From: Haemonchus contortus
Taxonomy: Eukaryota; Nematoda; Chromadorea; Rhabditida; Trichostrongylidae
Length of the DNA: 64,000 nt
Direction of reading: 5' to 3'
Assembly: GCA_000469685.2 (NCBI GenBank)
Contig: LS997567.1
Span: 4,853,374-4,917,373 of the forward strand
Both the position numbers and the translations under genes were made by a program. Numbering within the stretch: position 1 is the first letter of the stretch; every line of letters starts with the position of its first letter. The notes under the pieces are model-generated. The model ran no database searches, was not told the DNA's origin, and was given only the letters and a program-made list of their open reading frames with translations. Of the stretch, positions 24,226 through 37,606 are shown piece by piece.

Positions 24226-24372
24226 CGACGACGACGATGACTGTCGTCTGCCATAGCCGGCGGCGGCGGCGTCGTCGTCTGCGTTAGCTGGCCTACATCA
24301 TTCACCATCGCACCACCAACATCACCACCACCACCACCGCCATTGCCGCCGCCGCCGTCGTCGTCATTGTCG
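24226..24372. repeat. Compound CGT/CGG/ACC trinucleotide repeat cluster
   Basis: Successive short runs of ACG, CGG, CGT, ACC and GCC triplets are present. They generate Asp/Gly-rich and Arg/His-rich open frames that are not genes. Confidence 0.8.
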
Positions 24373-25559
24373 TTGTCATCAGTGGGCGCTTCGACCACCC
24401 ACTCTAGAAAGACTGTCGAAATGTCATACTTGTAAGAGGCACATCATAATCGAAAGAGCGCCAATGAGCAACCGAAAGATGTACAGTCATTGTAACACAA
24501 TGCTTAGTTGTATGAGTGGTATGGAACGTGGACGATGTGCTGGTGCAACTTCCAGCTGTACATACAGCCTAGATGAACTGAACGGAAAGTTCTTTTTCAA
24601 ACTACGAAAGAGTTCAGGCCAGGAGTTCTAATGGGTGGTCTAGGTTCTGACATATGAATGATTATATCAAGATAACGCTGAAGTCAATCACACCTACGCG
24701 CTGATACGAGGTTATATGAAGAACTAAAGCTTTGTGTGGAAGAGGAAAAAACACCACCAACCAAAACACCCAGACGCACGTTTAAGTGAGGAGGAGTGAT
24801 AGATTGGCGCCGCGCCGTGCATCGCCTCGCTTTTCAACCGCCTACTGCACAAAATTCCGTCAGCAGTGAGAAGTGAGCTGTGTGGAAGGAAAAAAACGAA
24901 ACAGAAGAAGAGACTAAGAATGAATTGGAAACGGTTTGATTAACCATTTAAGAGGGTTAAGGTGTGAAATGGACTGAATGATTCTGAAGGACTGAAACCT
25001 AAGGAGTGTACTGGTCGGAGATGGCGGCTATTCGCGAGAAGCGGCTGTTGCGAGTCGGAAACATACGAGTCGCACTCATCCGTCGTTTGCATTGTGACAA
25101 GTACGACAATCATTACGCTTGCTTGACCACAATCAGCTGATGCAGACGTGGGGGCCGAGTTGCTCTGCTTGGACGCGTCTGGTCAGCAGCGGTGCAACTC
25201 GAGCAGTCAGACTTGCAGCTCAAGCGCGTCCGTAAACGACCTGTGTTGCTTCAGAATGGCCACGACACACACATACAATGACAATTTTAACATTCATGGA
25301 AATTAGTGGAGACACATCTGCTCTCCATTGCTGCGCATGCACATACTGACATATAAAGACGACGACGACAGCATATACACGCCATCTACACACACACACA
25401 CACTATGGCATGTAATATGGATAGCATCAAGACATCAGAAGATAACACTCATTCGCTTGCTCACTCACTCGCTTACTCTTTTGATTACCAGTAAAAAACA
25501 GACTTACAATAGAAGTACAAGTCAATATGTAAGTAAGCGCATATGGTGGTAACATACGG

Positions 25560-25910
25560 GGGAACGCGGATAGTTCGTCGCAGCAGCAGCAGCAGCCGGC
25601 GGTGCCGCCAAGCCGCTGGCCGTAACGTCGTTGCGCGATTGCGATCGTTCACGCGTGCAACTGCACGCGACAACTTGATGCACAGGTCTGGAGGGGATGG
25701 TCGAACAGCGATTGCGGGCATCGATCGTTCGTTCGTCGTCATCGTCGGAACACACAGATGATCGACGCGAACGGCGGCGGCGCCGCACGGGATGATCGCG
25801 TCCGTCCGCGGCCGTGGGGGTACCACAAAAAGGTCGTCGTCCGTGCGGCGATCGCGACGATCGCTGGCGGCAACGGTGCCATAGCGGTGGTGGCATCAGA
25901 ATTGAAACCA
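25560..25910. promoter_or_regulatory. CpG-rich block upstream of muscleblind, candidate promoter or first-exon region
   Basis: This stretch is visibly richer in G+C and CpG than its surroundings (CGATCG, GCGCG and CGTCGT motifs are frequent) and includes a (CAG)5 run at about 25582-25596. It lies 3.3-3.7 kb upstream of the muscleblind start. The composition is seen; a promoter role is inference. Confidence 0.3.
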
Positions 25911-27127
25911 TTTACGTACGCGTTATATTAAAAGTGCTTTGTGCGTGCAACGTGCACCACGCCATTCGGAAAGGCGCTGCAATAGGGGAAGGACAGGCAG
26001 ATCGTCGTGTGGGTGAATCCCATGTGGTGGGAGATCTGGGGTGGTGGACATAGGAAAGTCCACGTTCTAACTATGTAATCCTGTGATTCATCTGTTTGAA
26101 CAGCAATCAATACCTATACCGACCACTATCGGAGAGTCCCAGCTCTGCAGAACTGTCCCCTCCCATTGTGGGTCGGAAAGCCTGTGAAAACCGGCATGGG
26201 TAGTCCTTACTGGGACGTTACTCGAGTCTTGAGAGACAAAGTGACCAGAAGCAACGAAGAGGAAGTTAACTGTGTGGAAACCGTGACGTGTCGATAGAAA
26301 AAGGCAAGCACGCTAGCGATAAGAAAGGTATTTGACAGTTTTTCGAACTGAACTAGTGTAATAGAATTTTGAAACATACTAGTATGGGGTGGATGAGTAA
26401 TATGAATTCAGAACGATAACGGCATTTTCCAACGAGTTCTCCAGGAAAAAGTAATGACGAAATATGTAAAGAGTAGAGAAATCATAACCAGAAATTGTTG
26501 AACGCTTCAAAGTAGTGCCAGTGTAAGGGGGGAAACAGTTCCGAAACGAGATATTAAAAACGGCGAATGATTGATTTCAGCTGGGGAGCACAGAAAATTG
26601 ATGGAATTCCTTGAGAAGTTACAACAGGCTAGGGAGATGGCTTTAGTGGTTGTCGTTTTCTGGGAGCATCCCCATTCACTTTAACACCTCAACAGTACAG
26701 GGCTGGCTGTTAAATGAGGTAAATGTGGCGTCAGAAGTTAGCGCGTCGTGGTAGATTTCGAAACCCGGTTCTGTTCGTGCCAACAAGAGGGAACCTTGGA
26801 AAAACAAGGGTTTTAATCACAACGTGAGGCTAAAATTGACGACTTGTACGTGGTTGCTGATCTTACTGTATATGTTTAATTATTTTACGAATTAAATGAT
26901 GCAGTGGAGCATCTAGATCCAGTCGCTTTCATTGAACACTTGTCTGGTGCGTAGTCCGTCTGCAAGCATGCAGCTGCTAGCAGAGTCCATCAGAACCACA
27001 AAAAACTACTCCCAAACATTTTGTCATGAATAACGGGATGGTGGGGTCGTACAATCGTTGGTGCACAGAAACACCCTGGAACGAGTGGATGGTCCAGAAT
27101 TGGGATGGGATGATTGGTGACAGCCGT

Positions 27128-27215
27128 CATAGCCGCCGTCGTCGTCGTCGCCGCCACCACTGCCGCCACAACCGGCTGCCACCACTGTCGGCACCACCGC
27201 CACCACCAGCACCGG
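27128..27215. repeat. CCG/CGT/CCA trinucleotide repeat cluster
   Basis: Runs of GTC, GCC, CCA and CAC triplets extend over about 90 nt. They are the origin of several low-complexity open frames on both strands. Confidence 0.75.
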
Positions 27216-27311
27216 TCAGCGATATTGAACAAAGGTTCGTTGAACATTTCCGATAGGAGGTCCATGTTCAACACTGCACGTGTACAACAGGGTGACAACG
27301 ATGAGTGGAAA

Positions 27312-27324
27312 GGGGGGGGGGGGG
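27312..27324. repeat. Poly-G tract (13 G)
   Basis: This is one of four G-runs of 10 or more in the window (also 35729-35738, 44866-44883, 56913-56926). Confidence 0.95.
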
Positions 27325-28688
27325 TTCGTTGGTGTTGGCTCGGATTAGACCGGGCGCAATCAATCGTATGCAAAACTGTGCGCGACCTTCGACGGCGGCG
27401 ACCACACACACACACAGATACACGCATGCCGAACACATAAGAGCAAAACCCCTAGTGGCTAAAGTCTACACAGAAAAGGCGTTACCAGTTTCGGACGTGT
27501 TTTTAGTGTCAAGCGAATTTCACACAGTAAAACATGAAAATGTGTCATGATGAAATTTGAATGTCATAGAACTGGATTGTAACGTATCACTCACTACTAC
27601 AGCGTATCGCTATGAACTTGTAGGGGTTTATCGAGGCCTGGTATCGATGGTAATATTGTGGTGCAGGAACAATCTGGTTGGCATCGATAAATTTAGTGTT
27701 TGCAAGAGTGAAACGCGCACACAGCTTTAGAGTACAATGCAAAAACTGAATAAATTACAGCGGAAATGCGCTGCCAGTGGCGCTGGCTTTGAGTGTAAAC
27801 CTTGAAACTCTCTGCTCCCGGAGTGGGTGCAATCTGTGGGTATCAGTGATTATTGAAAATGTGTCAGGTTACACTTTTGGAAATGGCGATGGCGTTGGGG
27901 TGTCGTCAGTTAGTCATCCTCTAGTGAACGATGGTCATGTATGGGTGTGGTTGAGTGATGGCATGTGAATGTTCCACATAGCGCGCGCAGGCTGGGGAGG
28001 CTCTGATTTCGGGGCTAAATTGACACAATGTTTCGGTCTAGCGGGCATGCTCGGACGGGTAAATTTAATATGAGGCCCAAACAATGTTACACGTTTATGT
28101 CACACAGCAATGAAGGCATCACCAAACGAGTACGACGCCTAGATTCAGCCGGGATAGTCACTTGATGGGTGCTTTCGTACATTCGTTGGATCTGCATGCC
28201 GAGATATTTGGCCGGTTTCGTGCAATAATTTCGTGCACACCGGGCCACACATACTCTGCCAGAGATGAGATTCTAGGCATTCAGGTGCTTTTGTTAGTTC
28301 TTCGCCTTCCGCCAACCTCTTGTTCGCCTTCGCAAAACAGCTGCGAGCAGTCAGAAACCGTGAACGGTTTTTACCTGAAGGCTGATATCATACAGCGTTC
28401 TCTAATGGGTCAATGTTGATGATGATGACTCAAACACACAATGACTTCCTCCGCGAGTCAGTCAGTGTTTATGACGCACACGTTTTATTCCCCTGTGTGT
28501 GGGCCACGATCACCGAGTCCACATCGGTATCCCCTGCTCGCCCTCTTCTCCTCCATCGAAAAGGGCGACGCAGGCGTCTTTTCAGCCGTATTGCCGAAGC
28601 TCGACTGTAGAAAAAAAGAACATGTAATTGTGTTGGAATGAGCAACAAGCTGTCTGTCTGTTTGTCTGCTGCTGATGGTGTTGGTGGT

Positions 28689-28719
28689 GTATGTGTGTGT
28701 ATGTGTGTGTGTGTGTGTT
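28689..28719. repeat. TG microsatellite
   Basis: GTATGTGTGTGTATGTGTGT continues with further TG units. It is simple repeat. Confidence 0.9.
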
Positions 28720-29359
28720 GGACGAGCCTTGGTCGTTTGGAAACGACGACAACGATGAGCCGCTGCTCCTCCTCAGAGAGCACAAAGGACAACCTCCCTT
28801 TCTGCCCCTCAGCCCCTATACACCACATACGCACACATCCAGAAATTAGCGCCAAACGGTCTCCGGAATCGATAGCGACGCTTCCGCCGCTGAAATAATA
28901 GACTTCGTCATTAGCAACAATTGAGACGTCGTGCAGGCGATTCCAGTGTCACCGCCGCCGCTGCTGGCAAGCCGTGCGCTTCGTCTTCTCTCTCGTTGGC
29001 CCCGGTCGTCTCGTCGTCGTCCGTCGGTCGGCTTGCTTGCGAGGGGGTGAAGAGAATGTGCCCGAGGACTACTGTAGCTATTTGAAGGCAATGAGTCAAC
29101 TAGCACCGATAGAATGCCTCTTTCAGTCTCAGTGTCATGCACGAAGAAGAAGGGTCATGTGCATGAATTTTTCGGCATCACCATCAGCCTGCCGCCAGTC
29201 AGCCCAGGACAACCGCCGCCCACATTCAACACACACACACACACACCACGCACATAACATTCGACGGAAAAAGCAGAATGGCAGCAAAGCGCAGAACAGT
29301 CACTTCACATGGCGGCGTTTGGTTCAGGGGACTTAAAAATAGAGGGGGGACAGAGAGTC

Positions 29360-29379
29360 GATGATGATGATGATGATGA
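29360..29379. repeat. (GAT)n repeat
   Basis: There are six to seven GAT units (ATC on the other strand). Confidence 0.9.
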
Positions 29380-32300
29380 GAGCAAGGTCGCAGAGACACA
29401 GACAGAAACGAAGAGATTTGCGGGTCGATGAAAAGGCGAGAGATGATTTTTGTGAGCGGAAAAATAATGAGCTCGACTCGATTTTCGTGCTGGAACGTTT
29501 TGACAAATAGCACTGTGCTCGATTTATGGCAGGCTCTAAATCAGTGAAAAACGTGCATCGTTCGAAAGAGCTAAGAAGCAAAACGAAAGGGCCGTGCGAG
29601 GCACCCCCGACCACCAAACCTCCAACTCCGCACTCAGCTAATTTCTGAACGACAGGAAGTACCATGGTGTTCGGGGGAGGGCTATAGAACGGATTATATG
29701 AATTCCAACATTGGGATATCCCAACAAATCCGTCGTCGCCTTTTGTCCGGGTCATATCAACCAATTGCCACTACACGGCCGACACTGCCGGCGTATTCGT
29801 TTGATTCAGAACCATCTGTGTCCCCATAGCCCATCCCGTTTTCCCCCGAATTCCCTATATCTCTCCCCCGTCCTTCACTCACAATAGCATCATCATCATC
29901 ACTAATGCGCATTGATAGGGGCATATCTTATGGATTTGAGGGGGACTGAAACATGGCAACGGAATTTGTCACCGGAACGACCACGACGAATGTCAGTAAA
30001 AGGAACGAAACAGCAAAGAACAACTGTAGAACTGGTTACAGTCGTGTATGTCTATGAACAGGTGAAATCGTGGTCACCCGGAGTTTCTGGACGGGACAAT
30101 GGCGGGACACCCACACACACATCCACATAGGTAATAGTAGTAGTATAGCTGAGAATACTTGTGGAGGATCAATAGCGAGACCGGAGTTCTTGCGAGGTAA
30201 TGTCTTACGGCGGCGCAGTTTGCCATGATTTGTGGTTCCGACGACGCGGTAACCAAGCGTTGACGACCAAGCCGACGCCACATGTTGATGGCTAAGTCCT
30301 CTTTGCCCGTTTCGTAGCCCTTCAGAAGTGTGTCCAGTACCGTCGTCGCTGTGGTTGTCGCCAGTTGTCGTTGTCATTGTCGTCGTGGCTATGCACTCTT
30401 TGGGTGTTTAGTGATCGATGACCGTCAAGAGGGCGATTCCTTTGAACAATCTGTCACTTGCAACATACATACATACATTCACATGTATGAATATATGAGC
30501 CTTTATCAATCACTCTAATGCTTTATTCGTATCGGGTGATTTGTTCGCGGCTGTTAGGCACATACATCGCGTATACGACGACCATTTACATCAACTAGAA
30601 CAAATTATCATCCATCTACCCCCTTTGGTGTCCATTCGTTCACGTATGGAAACGGCCTTTCCAGAAATTGCCCTCCAAAAGCCACTTCTAGCCTGAGTTT
30701 CTCTGCCCAGATCGCTTTTTGATCTCCAAAGTTCAATCCGTGGAAACTCGTCCATTTCCTTTTCAAATCTCCCATCCTATCGTATGGTCAATCGCCCTTC
30801 TCCCTTTCCGACCCTGCTGTCTCAAACCCAAATAAACCCATGGGCCAAGGAGGTGTCGAAGCGATCTGGGAGCAATTTTTCATCGAATATGGATGGAAAC
30901 TTGGGTGATAAACTGGGAAGCTAAGCTGGTATTAAGCAACATGCCGCCGACGTCTAAAATTTTAATGAGCTACAGTAGTTTGAGTGCCGGCTCAGAAGAG
31001 GCCGGAAATGGATACTGTAAATGCAGTTTAAATTTAATATATAGATTGTATTAGACACTCCTCTTTGGAAAACTTTTAGTGTGGATGATTTCAAGAGACT
31101 TTTCAAATGCGATGCCAAACCTTGGACAGATGACTCAGTACATCCCAATTGTCGTAGCGCTATTTACTCCTTTTATTACTTGTAAGTAATGAGTGCCATG
31201 GTTATCGGTATGGCGGTTATTTCCCAGGAATTGGATTCCGAACGTTGTAGCAGCCAACAGAGCAGCGATAGACGTATAGGAAAAGACCAATTCAATCCCA
31301 TTACCAACGTTTTAATGGGCGAAGGTCATTATGGCTCTTCAGATGTGCGATTGGCACCCACAAAAAAAATGACGAAACGCTCATAGCACCGGTTAAATGC
31401 GAGCCGCCCGGAGAACATACGTTTTGCAGCGTTCCGCCGCTCATTCGCTGACGCCCTTCGCCGCGGCGGCATGGCGTCGACAAGGAGCACACGATCCTGT
31501 TGAACTCCTCCTCTGCACATCATCTACTTGAGTGAATGGAATTCTCCGCGAAACGGATTGGATCGGATGTGCGTTTGTTGTTGTGGGGGGGATGGATGTC
31601 GTGCAGAACGCCAGCCGGGGCTGGGGGTAACATCAGCAGCGGCAGCGGCGATGTTGCAATTAAACTGGGAGCGTAATCATCTCTTCCTGAGGGAATAGTT
31701 TATGTCCGGTAATTCGGTTAGCCATAATCAGGCGTCCTCTCGTTATTCCGGGGCAATGCGAACGCGAGGCCCGGACGTTGCCGACATGGATAGTCTGTAC
31801 GTATATGTGTACATGATGATGGAGCCATCTGCCGTTATTTATCGGGGCGGGGCAAGCGTGTCCAACTCGATCGGTCGGGATGGTGTTGGTGTGTGTCCTC
31901 ATCGGCCTTCACCCATCTCCTCTCCCTCTAATTCCGCTATTGTTTCGATCCGAGTTAACCAGATCATGGCCAACCAATTCCATCGGCGTCATCAGATGAA
32001 CGAGTACCGCCGCCGTTTGGACGCTCGATGGGGCTCATCACATTGCAATATATCTATATACCAGAGCAATGCATTAGCGCGCAACCAGTTACCCATCTTT
32101 ATGACCAGATGTTAGAAAATTTTCGCTCCGTTGATGACAAGACGACAACGAGATGGTCGGCAGTCGGCCGGCCGACGCACATTTCCATTGAGGCAATCAG
32201 ATGCCGGCGCGAGGGAGGTGGAGTTGAGACCGAGACCGAAGGAGGCGCTGGCTGAGCGAAAAGAATTCCGGGTGTTTTTTGCAAACCTGAAGGAACCTCG

Positions 32301-33659
32301 TCTTAGTGGCTGCGGTCGTGGTTTAATTAACTACTGCAACGGGCAGAGCAACGCTGTCATCGTCGTCGTCGTCGTCGTTGGAAATGCCGGCATGATTACT
32401 GTTATGAGCGATGGGTTGACGGCAAGGAACACCTGAACAAAGACTGGCTATTTGTTCATACAGTTGACAACGAGCACACTGAGACCATCATGTGAAAGCC
32501 AACACGATCCTGTATACGAATTGAATGAGACCCCACCTAATCAGTTTAGGGCTTTCGGGGGCAGAGAAGGGGCAGAGGCGACTGGTGTGGGATTTGTGGA
32601 CAGTGAACCGGCCACAAAACTACGACAGACACACAAAAAAGTTTCATAAAAGTCATTTCATCAGAATGGGGTAAAGATGCGCACCAACAGGATGGGCCAT
32701 GCTCTTCAACCATATTAGAAATTCCGAAATCGCTTGGACATACACGATGTTTCCACAGGTATTCACACGTAAACTTATTTACCGTAAACACTACCGGTTG
32801 GCCTTAGAAAACAAATGGAGCTGATGAATGTGGAATCGTACCTTGGCCATGAGATCAGGGCTCAATGGGATCTTTTCGTTCTCCTCGAAAGCTCTTTTTT
32901 CCCTAAGCGCACCTCTCGCTTTCCCTATTTTCCCAACTTTCGAATCTGCCGTTCCTATACAAATGATCTCGAATATGGTATCGGAGGAAGAAGTGCAAAA
33001 CGGTTTGATGTAGAAGTGGGGCTAAATTGATAGATTGACACAAACTCCCACTTCCACGTTTTCCCTAATCACTCACTAGCCAGCTGAGTGGACACATTCT
33101 CATCTAGGAGTTATCAAAGGGAAGAAAGTTTGTTCCAACACAGTATAACCGCGTGGGTTGTCAAGATACCGTGTGATACCAAATGGTCAACGTCCAGGCC
33201 TCGTAGAAAGCTCTAAAAAAGCTCCCGAACCCAACGGTTAATTCTCTTGGCAGTCTTGGACGACCCTTTGATTATTCCTTTGTATCGAAGAATGAAAAAA
33301 AGAGGTTCCACGTCACCTACGAGACACCAATCCTGCCACTAACCCAGAAATTACATTGTTTTTCCGGTTTTGATAGCGATTCTCTTGAGAGAAGGGAGGT
33401 TTTTCAAGGAAGAAAAAAACTTTCCGCGAACTGGTTCAGTTCGGCACACAATTCACAAGTAAATTACAAAACCAATAGTGAAAATATGTGGATGTTACTT
33501 GTACATCATGATGACAGTTGTTCGTTGTACAGTACGAGAACTAGTGTTACCCCACCACCACCACCAATTTTTGTTGGTTCCCGCGATCGACCAAAATGCG
33601 CCGGTCATCCTATGGAACGTGAAAGTCGCATTGTCTTCAAATCGCATTATTCATATGAC

Positions 33660-33690
33660 GCGAGCACACGCGCTCGCGCGCGCGCGACAG
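33660..33690. repeat. Alternating purine-pyrimidine CG tract
   Basis: CGCGCTCGCGCGCGCGCGAC follows ACACG. Such alternating CG runs can adopt left-handed DNA; no other role is apparent. Confidence 0.7.
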
Positions 33691-34391
33691 CGAACAAAAC
33701 TATAGTCGATTAGTCATCGATATGCGTCATCTATACAGCATAATGGATAGACAGTCGAGTGCGTCGTTCTAGAAGTTTCACGGAGAAACCACGCCTTTCG
33801 TAACACAATGAAATGCTCGGGCAAACTCATTACATTTGAAAGTTTTGTTCGTTCTTTTCGAAATGCCACATGGCCTATTCATTTAGTTCCTTCGGCGTGG
33901 CCCTGTAGCGATTGGACTTTTTGTCCTGAGAAGTCAGTAGCCAAACATGGTGGGCCGAAAACGTCAAATGGCTGATTTGTCTACCCGGAATGCGCCACGT
34001 CCAGGGTATCGAACCGCTTGATGAATGGACAGGAAACGTTGCGCAACCAGTTAGTATACATGTCAACGTTCTGGTTGCCCGGCCAAACTGCTGGCACCTG
34101 CAATTAGTGGGGGGAACTCTGGCAAAGGGCAACGCCTATCCAATGCTCCGCAAAAATTGAACTAACGGGATGCTGTGAATAGCCAGCCATACTGTTAAAC
34201 ACTGAACTGGCACGGTCTATTCAAGGTTGGCTGGAAATCGCTGTGAATAAACGAGGAGGAAAGTTCTAGGAAATCACCGTAATTTGAGGAAAACTCGCAA
34301 AATATTTCACAAAGTGGTATGCTTCGTATTTCCGCCTGGAGAAACTGAAAATATTTGAAGATGTGTCCCACAATGATTCCAATGTAAGGAT

Positions 34392-34664
34392 AAAAAAAAA
34401 AGGATAAAGTTTTTGGCGTTGATCAATCCCGTCTGAGGGATGCGCCCCCGCACTCGACTTCCATTCAGAGTCGTAGTGGCGTAATGAGTGCGTATGTGGC
34501 CTATACAATGACTTGCGGTGGCCAGCCGATGTACAAGTCAGTGCTTTTATCCTCCCAGGGATGGAAGGCTTGGTTGGCCTAGGCGGGCATCGATCCGGGA
34601 TTCGAACCCCTGACCGTGCGTGTGACATAGTGCGCCACTTGCCACTACACCACCTCCGCCCCTC
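34392..34664 (-). mobile_element. tRNA-derived SINE, full copy with target-site duplication
   Basis: Minus-strand copy. The head reads GGAGGTGGTGTAGTGGCAAG, an A-box-like start. About 35 nt later comes GGGGTTCGAATCCCGGATCG, whose GGTTCGAATCC is a perfect B box. The body contains CTTGTACATCGGCTGGCCAC and CACTACGACTCTGAATGGAA, and the 3' end is AAAACTTTATCCTTTTTTTT. It is flanked by the 11-bp direct repeat AATGTAAGGAT (34381-34391 and 34665-34675), the mark of retroposition. The tail is T-rich/TTATCC, not poly(A). It is the best reference copy of the family. Confidence 0.9.
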
Positions 34665-34675
34665 AATGTAAGGAT

Positions 34676-37606
34676 ATGAAGCGATATTTAATAATTTGAT
34701 ATTTAGAAGTATTCTGCAGTGGGTCTCTTTAGGCATCTAGGAAGCATATCTGGGAGCTCCGAAATCACCTATACGATCAAGACACAAAATGGAATTCACG
34801 GCTCAACAAAGTGACAGGCTTGACACAGAAGTAACTGGAACCCTTGCAGAGTCGCCGAACATATTGTTGGGTTCTTTGTACATGAATAATACTTAATATC
34901 GATTTGTAAAAGTATGCATTTTACCAGGCTTCGCCGCTTTATGCATTATGAATTAAAAAATAATTCCTTTGCATAAACATGAAAAATTTCTGAACGCGGA
35001 TATTTAGTCGTGTTGGTACCTAAAAATGCCGGCTACTTCAAAATTACTTAGTCGAACCTTTGAAAGAGAATAAAATATTGTAACTGGACAAAATTGAATG
35101 GGCGTTCCTTCATGACGTCATTTGGAATTGGCTTTGGGAAGGCTATTTTTTGTTTGAACTCGGAGTAATCCAGATGGAAGAGCATCGATTTACTGTTATT
35201 ATAATAGCGTCAGGGAACTTTCTAAGAATCGTCTAGAAAACATAGGAGCACAACGGAGACATGGCTCAACAACGCGACTGTGTGGGATCAGTTCGAAACA
35301 CAAGGAATATGGGCAGTACTGAAGCTATCCTTTTATTTGTAAAGGTAATAAGAGTATCGATTAACTACTGTTGCCATAACGAAGTCAGGGGAAGCTGAAT
35401 CACGGGGGACTATAAATAATCGGATGCTTTTGAGATTAAAATACGGTCGGCGGTCGGTTGTATAGACCGGTTTCAGAAATTCATCGATATTCCATGTAAA
35501 TGCAAAGTCGTTCAGGCCATATGGGCCAGTTTTTTCGGTTCTCAGAGGCTTTCACTTTCATCCTTTCAAAGCCATAGCAATAAAGCAACATGACGCAACA
35601 TTCGGAACGACGACGATTCTGGCCAGTTCAACGACGATGAACCAACCCCACGAAAGCATCACGCAGGGGATAAGCAGCTAATTGTGGTGGTACATAAAGA
35701 ATCTGAAAGAGACGGGGAAATTGAGCCAGGGGGGGGGGCAAAGGGGTATGCTAGCAAGTTGAGACAGAACTTGAAGATGTTTTCAAAATGTTCGTGTCGG
35801 AAGACGTTTAACGGCTTGGGACTTGTCGGCGAAAAACATAGGGAGTTGATTAACGACGAAGGGACTCTCGCCCTAGTACTTCGGGGCTGTGTTGGGCGAG
35901 AGCGAATGACGAACTTGGTGGCCATGTTCACGATCAATTTCCTATTATGGTGGTCCCGTAGATAGGATTGAATAATGAAGGATAATCTACTGGCGAGAGA
36001 AACAACACGGGAAGAGCTCCTCGATGTTAGTCGAGTCCGTGCACAAACAGTCAGTCAGTCCGTCGGGGGTACGGAGCGAGGGTTATTATCAAATGATTAA
36101 GTTGTTGACAGATGTAACCTTCTGAACACCCCCAGCCCAGAACATACCAACTCTATGCCGATGTGTTTTCCTTACTTGGTTATGCATAGAATTCGGGTCT
36201 TAACGGACCCCTTAACCGAGCTCTGTTACCTCATTCGGATAGCCCTTCTTAAGGGGCACTGCCCGAAATAGGAAGCTGGGAAATCAAGGGAAAAGCCAAA
36301 TCAATCGATAGAAAAGTGTCATGGAAGAAGAGCAATAAAAACGATGCACAAGCACAAAGATATGATGTTTGAGTCATAAAACAAACATATGAGAGGGACG
36401 AGTCAGATGAATGTGCAGAGACAGAGAGAGTGGGAGAGAGAAAAGAAGAAAAGAAAGGGAAGGATGAAGTCGCCATGAGTGGGCGCGACGAATAGCGCAC
36501 GGGCTGAGGAGCACCTCTTCAAAATCCGTCGCGCGCTGATTGTTCTCCATAAGCTACCGTAATCCCCAACGTAATTGGTGCGATAAGCGGGGATGTGATG
36601 AGTTCAGGTTTTTGTTAAGTAAATTATCTAAATACAGGATGGAAACTGGTACAAATACAAGTTTCTGGCAGTAGATGGTATTAGTATAAGAGTATTGGTA
36701 AATGTAGTTGGCGATCGCTAAGGTTCAGACAACATCTGGCCAATTCTTGCCATTTCTTCAAATTGATGGGCATGTTGGAGTCGTTCTAGGGTACTCTAGT
36801 CATATTAGAGTCGATTTATAATTTCCAAGACAACTTCCCTTTTCCCCGCCTAATAAAAACAGATTAAAAATCAAATTTTTTCCCAAAACTCGATTTATTC
36901 AAGGGTGAAGAAGTTACGGTCTAATAGATGTTTTGTAAGCAAAAGCTCGGATTTTTCTTATGGAATATTGGAAAGTGAAATGGCATAATAGGGCCGTATT
37001 CGTCAAGCCTGACCAACGGTTTGCTTCAACTCGCTGTATCGAATAGCATGAAATACAAGTGCACGTGCCTTCAATGGTTGTGATTGGATGATTGCGTAAG
37101 AGGACCAATCACAGGCTGAGAACAGGATATTCAAGAAGTCGGTCTTCAGAAAATATCATTATTCACATTGAAGTTATCTAGGATTTCCGAGCAAACACTT
37201 ATTGTCAAAGTGATTCCAGAATCTACGTCCAAAATGTTCAGCTTGTAAGTAAAGTCAGCTTCATATTTCTTAAATACAGGAATTTTGAATTAGCTAAATT
37301 GAATATTAGCCACTGCTACTTGCTACTTGAATACTTGTTGAAGAAAAGAATACAAAAAAGACAAAAGCACATGTAGGCGCTTTCTGTACTTGCAAAAACG
37401 AAACAATCTGGAATTTATTTCACGATTACTAAAATTGGGGAAATTTTCAAAAGTAGTATGTTATACTCATGATTCTTACAAAGTTGGACAACTCTATATG
37501 GACACTTTTATACGTTTATATTTGAATTCTTACTTTATTTCATCCAATTTCATCTTTATCATGGAGAATTTTGTTTTCTAAATCAGGCACACCTCACACC
37601 AGTGTA
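34676..37606. other. Intergenic stretch with no supported gene
   Basis: It lies between the SINE copy and the Tc1/mariner element. No phase-consistent exon set was found. A 19-nt string (GTTTGAACTCGGAGTAATC, near 35152) is also found near 61596, probably from a shared dispersed repeat. Confidence 0.45.
35729..35738. repeat. Poly-G tract (10 G)
   Basis: Uninterrupted G-run inside otherwise unannotated sequence. Confidence 0.95.

Larger units (their letters stand above)
22234..34380. other. Muscleblind upstream region, microsatellite-rich and free of recognised transposons
   Basis: About 12 kb upstream of the muscleblind start contains many CA/TG, GAC/CGT and CCG-type simple repeats, a CpG-rich block (25560-25910) and no SINE, mariner or MITE copy that I could recognise. 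Long frames seen here are made by the repeats and do not read as proteins. By analogy with other animals, where muscleblind genes have long upstream introns and several promoters, it probably contains promoters and non-coding first exons. No specific promoter can be assigned from sequence alone. Confidence 0.5.

Noticed and set aside
22602..24398. Many long frames rich in Arg, Asp, Val or Thr on both strands
   Set aside because: All derive from GAC/CGT/CCG microsatellites. None has splice context or motifs.
31702..32115. 137-codon plus-strand frame upstream of muscleblind
   Set aside because: No motif, overlaps other open frames, no matching splice sites. Treated as chance in GC-rich DNA.
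34605..34664. Possible tRNA gene (perfect B box)
   Set aside because: The same head occurs in about eleven diverged copies with a long non-tRNA body. The arms do not fold as a full tRNA, so it is a SINE head.
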